Positions 60,220 through 64,000 of a stretch of DNA of 64,000 nucleotides are shown here, piece after piece. Location: NCBI GenBank assembly GCA_045606265.1, contig JAZURO010000032.1, positions 1 through 64,000 on the forward strand, in the 5' to 3' direction. A model generated the notes under the pieces. It made no database searches, was not told where the DNA came from, and saw only the letters and a list, made by a program, of their open reading frames with translations. A program made the translations under genes and the position numbers. Origin of the DNA: RGIG4608 sp045606265. Its GTDB lineage: Bacteria; Bacillota; Clostridia; Oscillospirales; CAG-272. Within the stretch, counting starts at the first letter, position 1. Each line of letters opens with the position of its first letter.

Positions 60220-62018
60220 TATCTTTTATCCTCCTTCTTATCCATTTGCGAGTAATAAATCTCTTGATAAGTGAGATTATTTTCAAGTAAATAATCGTGA
60301 GTTCCGACACCGGTTATTCTGCCCTCGTCGAGAACTATTATTTCATCTGCATCTTTAACCGAATTTATTCTTTGAGCAATGATTATTTTTGTTGAGTCAT
60401 TAAGACTATTCTTAAATGCCTCTCTGATTTTTGCTTCAGTTGCCATATCAACGGCACTTGTTGAGTCGTCAAGTATAAGAATTTTTGGCTTTTTCAGCAA
60501 GGCTCTGGCTATGCAAAGTCTTTGCTTCTGACCACCCGAAACGTTGGTACCGCCTTGACCAAGATCCATATTATATCCCTCGGTAAAGCTCGTGATAAAT
60601 CCGTCCGCCTGTGCATAATCAGCTGCTTCCCTGATTTCTTCCATAGTGGCATCGCTGTCTCCCCAGCGAAGGTTATCAATAATGCTGCCCGAGAACAAAA
60701 CATTCTTTTGAAGTACCATACCTACACCTTCACGAAGATTGTATAAGGAGTAATCTTTGACGTTGATGCCGTCAACAAGAACCTCTCCTTCGTCAACATC
60801 GTAAAGACGGGCAATCAATGAAACGAGCGTTGTTTTACCGCATCCCGTAGATCCGATAATTCCAACGGTGTCACCCGCGTTTATTTTGATATTAATATTG
60901 TCAAGAACCTTTTCTGCACTATCCTTATAGTAGCTGAACGAAACGTTCTTGAACTCAATACTACCGTTAGTTACAATATGGTCTGCTCCTTCAGCCGCAT
61001 CTACTATATCGATTTCCTCATTCATAACTTCAGAAATTCTTTTTGCAGATGCCATCGATCTTGAAAACATCATAAAGAGGAAAGTCACCATCATAAGAGA
61101 CGATAAAATTTGAGTGATGTAAGTTACAAATGAAGCAAAATCACCCGTACTCATCTGCATATCCAATACCTGTTGGCTTCCAAACCAATAAACCGCAATT
61201 GACGTTGCATTCATAATAAACGTCATAACAGGAGACATAAGAATCATATTCTTCATTGCTATACCCGCTGTGTTTTTAAGATCGGCATTGGCATTGTAGA
61301 ATTTCTTTTCTTCAAAATCTTCTCTTACAAAGGATTTTACCACTCTGACATTTGTAAGGTTTTCCTGAACCGTGGAATTAAGTTTATCAATCTTAGTCTG
61401 CATTTTTTCAAACAACGGAAAACCGCGAACAATTATGCAAGCGATAGCGATAAGCAATATCGGTACTGAAACAGCAAGAATGACAGACAATGAAGGATTG
61501 AGATTAATTGCCATAATCAAAGCACCAATTAACATACCGGGTGAACGGAAAAACATTCTAAGCATCATATTAACAAAATTCTGTAACTGCGTTACATCAT
61601 TTGTAAGTCGGGTAACAAGTGATGCAGAGCTGAATTTATCAATATTTGAAAACGAAAAGCTTTGAATCTTTTTGTAAATATCAGCTCTGAGATCGGTAGC
61701 AAAATTAACAGACGCCTTTGCGCCAAAATATGCTCCGCCAATACCGCCTATCATCATAAGCAAGGCAGTCATGATCATTCCAATTGCTATTGCAATAATA
61801 AAGAAGGCGTTATCGCCTATTTTATCGTAGAGCCAAATAACAATTTTCGGCATTTTTTCAATATCACCCTTGACACCGAGGTCTATTATATACGCCAACA
61901 ATCTCGGCATAAGAATTTCACCAACAACCTCAATTATCATACAAAGAGGCCCTAAAATAAAGTATGGAAAATAGGGCTTTATATATTTCCACCAATTAAT
62001 TGTTTTACTCTTTTTCAT
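60219..62018 (-). CDS. ABC multidrug-type exporter subunit with degenerate ATPase site
   Basis: A 599-residue half-transporter with six transmembrane helices and an ATPase: Walker A GSTGCGKTTL, signature VSGGQKQRLCIARAL and Walker B ILILDDSTSAVD, where Asp replaces the catalytic Glu. Such asymmetry, with the partner carrying the Glu, is the hallmark of heterodimeric type IV exporters. It overlaps the MarR regulator gene by 14 bases; substrate unknown, probably a lipophilic compound. Confidence 0.9.
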   Translation of the reverse strand: MKKSKTINWWKYIKPYFPYFILGPLCMIIEVVGEILMPRLLAYIIDLGVKGDIEKMPKIVIWLYDKIGDNAFFIIAIAIGMIMTALLMMIGGIGGAYFGAKASVNFATDLRADIYKKIQSFSFSNIDKFSSASLVTRLTNDVTQLQNFVNMMLRMFFRSPGMLIGALIMAINLNPSLSVILAVSVPILLIAIACIIVRGFPLFEKMQTKIDKLNSTVQENLTNVRVVKSFVREDFEEKKFYNANADLKNTAGIAMKNMILMSPVMTFIMNATSIAVYWFGSQQVLDMQMSTGDFASFVTYITQILSSLMMVTFLFMMFSRSMASAKRISEVMNEEIDIVDAAEGADHIVTNGSIEFKNVSFSYYKDSAEKVLDNINIKINAGDTVGIIGSTGCGKTTLVSLIARLYDVDEGEVLVDGINVKDYSLYNLREGVGMVLQKNVLFSGSIIDNLRWGDSDATMEEIREAADYAQADGFITSFTEGYNMDLGQGGTNVSGGQKQRLCIARALLKKPKILILDDSTSAVDMATEAKIREAFKNSLNDSTKIIIAQRINSVKDADEIIVLDEGRITGVGTHDYLLENNLTYQEIYYSQMDKKEDKR

Positions 62019-62490
62019 CTGATCTCCTCACACAACAGCATTCACCGCATTTTTCAAGCAGTTTCGACTGTATTCTCTCCAAATATTCGTTAAATTTTAC
62101 AACATCTTCATCACTGAAATCTTCGAATATGCTTTCATCTGTTTCTTTGAACATAATATGCGATTTGTTCACGATTTCTTTCCCTTTTTCGGTAATTGAA
62201 ATCTTGTTAAATCGATTGTCACCCACAGTACTTGTTCTTTCAATAAATCCTTCTGCTTCGAGTGTTTTTAACGACCTTGCAACAGCTGCAGGACTTATAC
62301 CGAACTTATCAGCAATTTCCTTTTGAGATTTTACCTCTTCAACGTGTGCAATATACATCAAAAGATGATGCTGGCTGTGATGAATACCCATTTTTGAGAT
62401 ATTTCTCTCAAAAACTGTCCTATGCAGTCTCCCGATGCGCATCATTTTTCTCATTGTGGACTTATAAACTTCAAATTTATCATTATCCAT
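62005..62490 (-). CDS. MarR-family transcriptional regulator
   Basis: A 161-residue winged-helix regulator: QKEIADKFGISPAAVARSLKTLEAEGFIER (about 75-104) is the recognition module, followed by the basic wing with DNRFNKISIT. The tail ends CGECCCVRRSDEKE with four cysteines (a CxxCCC pattern), which is unusual and may sense redox state or metal. It opens the exporter operon; a 12-bp palindrome at the promoter is the probable self-regulating operator. Confidence 0.88.
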   Translation of the reverse strand: MDNDKFEVYKSTMRKMMRIGRLHRTVFERNISKMGIHHSQHHLLMYIAHVEEVKSQKEIADKFGISPAAVARSLKTLEAEGFIERTSTVGDNRFNKISITEKGKEIVNKSHIMFKETDESIFEDFSDEDVVKFNEYLERIQSKLLEKCGECCCVRRSDEKE

Positions 62491-62511
62491 TTCACGCTTC
62501 TCCTTAAATAA

Positions 62512-62523
62512 TTAACATGTTAA
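62512..62523. promoter_or_regulatory. probable MarR operator
   Basis: TTAACATGTTAA is a perfect 12-bp palindrome placed between the -10 hexamer and the ribosome binding site, so a bound dimer would block transcription of marR and both exporter genes. TTAACATGTTAA-like sites are known for MarR proteins of exporter operons. Confidence 0.7.
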
Positions 62524-62525
62524 CT

Positions 62526-62553
62526 ATTATAGCACAAACTCAGGTTTTGTCAA
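62526..62553 (-). promoter_or_regulatory. promoter of the marR-ABC exporter operon
   Basis: On the minus strand TTGACA (62553-62548) and TATAAT (62531-62526) with a 16-bp spacer. The palindromic operator lies just downstream. Confidence 0.8.
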
Positions 62554-62577
62554 TAGTTTTTCAACTTTTTATAAGCA

Positions 62578-62612
62578 AAAAAATTTCAGGCACTTGCGAT
62601 CGCAAGTGCCTG
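62578..62612 (-). terminator. terminator of asnA with a perfect 26-bp palindrome
   Basis: The 13-bp arm CAGGCACTTGCGA is followed directly by its reverse complement, centred on GCGATCGC (62587-62612), then A's and a run of seven T on the minus strand. In RNA a few central bases form the loop. Confidence 0.85.
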
Positions 62613-62619
62613 TGTAAAA

Positions 62620-63624
62620 TTACAGTATATTAATTCCTTTTTCTTCACAAAATTTGTGATCCCTTTCGCTCCAAAATGAAGACTGAACTTCACCGATATG
62701 TGCTTTTCTTAAAAAGAACATACACATTCTTGATTGACCTATTCCTCCGCCAATTGTATAAGGCAATTCACCGGATAGTAATGCTTTGTGGAAAGGCAAA
62801 GATTCCCTTTCCTCACAATTACTTTCAGCAAGCTGTTTTCTCATGGCATTCTCATCAACACGAATTCCCATTGAGGAAAGCTCAAGAGCTATATCCAGCA
62901 CAGGATAGTAAACCAATATATCACCGTTCAAGCTCCAATCGTCATAGTCAGGTGCTCTGCCGTCGTGCTTTTCTCCCGATTTTAGTTTTCCACCGATTTG
63001 CATAAGAAAAACAGCCTTCTTTTCTTTGCAAATCTGATACTCTCTATCCTTGGGAGAAAGCGCCGGATACTTATCTTCAAGCTCCTGTGAGGTAACAAAC
63101 TCTATCTCCTCCGGCAAAATCTTTCCGATAAACGGATATTCACTTGATATGTAAATCTCCGTATGTCTTAAAGCACGGTAAATGGATTTTACTGTTTTTT
63201 TAAGGGTATATTCGTTTCGCTCACTTTTATCAATTATACGCTCCCAGTCCCATTGATCTACAAACATTGAATGAATATTATCAAGCTCCTCATCTCTGCG
63301 TATTGCGTTCATATCGGTGTACAATCCCTCGTGAAGATTGAATTTGTAAGTTTTCAAAGCCATTCGCTTCCACTTCGCCAAGGAATGAACTATCTCAAGC
63401 TGTTCGCCGCTGCAAACGTCAAATGAAACGGGTCTTTCATGACCGTTAAGATTATCATTAAGACCGCTGTTGGACAAAACAAATATTGGCGCTGACACAC
63501 GGGTCAGATTCAATTCGACAGCAAGTTGACGCTCAAAAAAGTCTTTGACTTTTTTGATGGCAACCTCTGTTTCTCTTAATGTTAACAATGATTTATAATC
63601 ACTTGGAATAGAAAAATTTAGCAT
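62620..63624 (-). CDS. asnA: aspartate-ammonia ligase
   Basis: AsnA makes asparagine from aspartate, ammonia and ATP; it is related to class II aminoacyl-tRNA synthetases. The 334-residue protein has VELNLTRVSAPIFV (about 35-48), GLNDNLNGHERPV (about 53-65), MNAIRRDEELDNIHS, and the C-terminal GGGIGQSRMCMF motif that binds ATP. The ATG at 63624 is preceded by GAGGAT. It is 13 bases after rsmA. Confidence 0.96.
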   Translation of the reverse strand: MLNFSIPSDYKSLLTLRETEVAIKKVKDFFERQLAVELNLTRVSAPIFVLSNSGLNDNLNGHERPVSFDVCSGEQLEIVHSLAKWKRMALKTYKFNLHEGLYTDMNAIRRDEELDNIHSMFVDQWDWERIIDKSERNEYTLKKTVKSIYRALRHTEIYISSEYPFIGKILPEEIEFVTSQELEDKYPALSPKDREYQICKEKKAVFLMQIGGKLKSGEKHDGRAPDYDDWSLNGDILVYYPVLDIALELSSMGIRVDENAMRKQLAESNCEERESLPFHKALLSGELPYTIGGGIGQSRMCMFFLRKAHIGEVQSSFWSERDHKFCEEKGINIL

Positions 63625-63637
63625 ATTTATCCTCAAT

Positions 63638-64000
63638 TTATCTCTTTAATTGAATCAATTCACAGAGCTTATCTGAAAGCTCTACGAATTCTGAAATTCC
63701 GAGTTTTTCGCCTCTTATATCGGGCTTGTGTCCGCACTCGGTTATAGCATTTGTAATCTCATCTTTATCAAGTTCACCAAAACAAGCAGACAAGGCATTG
63801 GGTAATGTTTTTCTTCTTTGCTCAAAGGCGCCTTTTATGGTTCTGAAAAGTGTTTTTTCATCTTTTGGAACATGGGGCTTTTCTTTATGAAGCTTAATTC
63901 TTACAACAGTTGAATTTACCTTTGGCGCAGGCATAAAATTACCTGCACTAACGGTAAAAAGCTTTTCGGCCACACCGTAATATGCGAGAACTGCGGTTAT
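63638..64000 (-). CDS. rsmA: 16S rRNA adenine dimethyltransferase RsmA (KsgA), 3' part
   Basis: The frame is open to the window edge, so only the C-terminal part (about 120 residues) is present. GNFMPAPKVNSTVVRI is the conserved NFxPxPxVxS block, and AFEQRRKTLPNAL is the second family signature. RsmA dimethylates A1518 and A1519 of 16S rRNA. The N-terminal AdoMet site lies outside the window. Confidence 0.93.
   Translation of the reverse strand: MTAVLAYYGVAEKLFTVSAGNFMPAPKVNSTVVRIKLHKEKPHVPKDEKTLFRTIKGAFEQRRKTLPNALSACFGELDKDEITNAITECGHKPDIRGEKLGISEFVELSDKLCELIQLKR

Noticed and set aside
62587..62612. 26-bp palindrome with GCGATCGC as a replication or methylation site
   Set aside because: Its position right after asnA with a T run makes a terminator the simplest explanation.
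1..64000. CRISPR arrays, prophage, transposases
   Set aside because: No regularly spaced repeats, integrase, transposase or phage structural genes were seen anywhere in the window.

Overview
The window is a low-GC, gene-dense chromosomal segment of an anaerobic, endospore-forming member of the Clostridia (Firmicutes), most likely an uncultured gut-associated Ruminococcaceae/Oscillospiraceae-like lineage. The lineage is inferred from gene content: spoIIID, the dipicolinate synthase pair dpaA/dpaB, yabP, yabQ and a SpoVB-type flippase show sporulation; class III ribonucleotide reductase shows anaerobiosis; a choloylglycine-hydrolase-family enzyme and mannonate catabolism suggest a host gut. Sigma-A-type promoters (TTGACA, about 17 bp, TATAAT), GGAGG ribosome binding sites and short A/T-flanked hairpin terminators are easy to see. 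I found no phage, insertion sequence or CRISPR array.

Layout. 1-450: start of a minus-strand gene, then a tRNA-Ser whose 3' end and terminator are duplicated upstream. 0.5-5.3 kb: ymdB-like phosphodiesterase and a galactose/nucleotide-sugar cluster (nucleotidyltransferase, galE, GNAT, a HAD-hydrolase remnant, galM). 5.3-12.4 kb: a SpoU methyltransferase, spoIIID, ispE, an AI-2E-type transporter / TSCPD protein / phosphoglucomutase operon, and dpaAB. 12.5-18.6 kb: a seven-gene type IV pilus/pseudopilus operon (minus) with a consensus promoter and a switch-like leader. 18.6-22.8 kb: choloylglycine hydrolase, zinc-ribbon membrane protein and a MacB-like ABC transporter. 22.9-25.9 kb: nrdD-nrdG with tandem NrdR boxes. 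25.9-31.8 kb: P-loop protein, pgi, D-Ala-D-Ala carboxypeptidase, trxB, divIC, yabQ, yabP, rqcP, hup. 31.9-44.9 kb: ten closely packed minus-strand genes from cdaA to mazG. 45-53.5 kb: yebC, argS-argR, nadK, tlyA, ispA, xseB-xseA, a TsaD paralogue, nusB. 53.6-55.5 kb: uxuA and a mannonate-type SDR. 55.7-58.3 kb: ireB, ribF and a carboxypeptidase-like protein lacking catalytic motifs. 58.3-62.6 kb: heterodimeric ABC exporter with a MarR regulator and its probable operator. 62.6-64 kb: asnA and truncated rsmA.

How the genes fit together. Most are housekeeping genes in synteny usual for Clostridia: hup-rqcP-yabP-yabQ-divIC, xseA-xseB-ispA-tlyA-nadK-argR, and cdaA-cdaR. The cdaA-to-mazG run places c-di-AMP synthesis, ppGpp metabolism, recombination, tRNA proofreading, a sporulation-type flippase and NTP housecleaning in one probable transcription unit. 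The least ordinary items are the pilus operon (PilM-like protein with an extra C-terminal domain, short pseudopilin without Glu5, leader with an anti-Shine-Dalgarno element), several hairpins that place a ribosome binding site in a loop or stem (choloylglycine hydrolase, carboxypeptidase, yabP), the carboxypeptidase homologue that has lost two of three catalytic motifs, and the tRNA-Ser 3'-end duplication.
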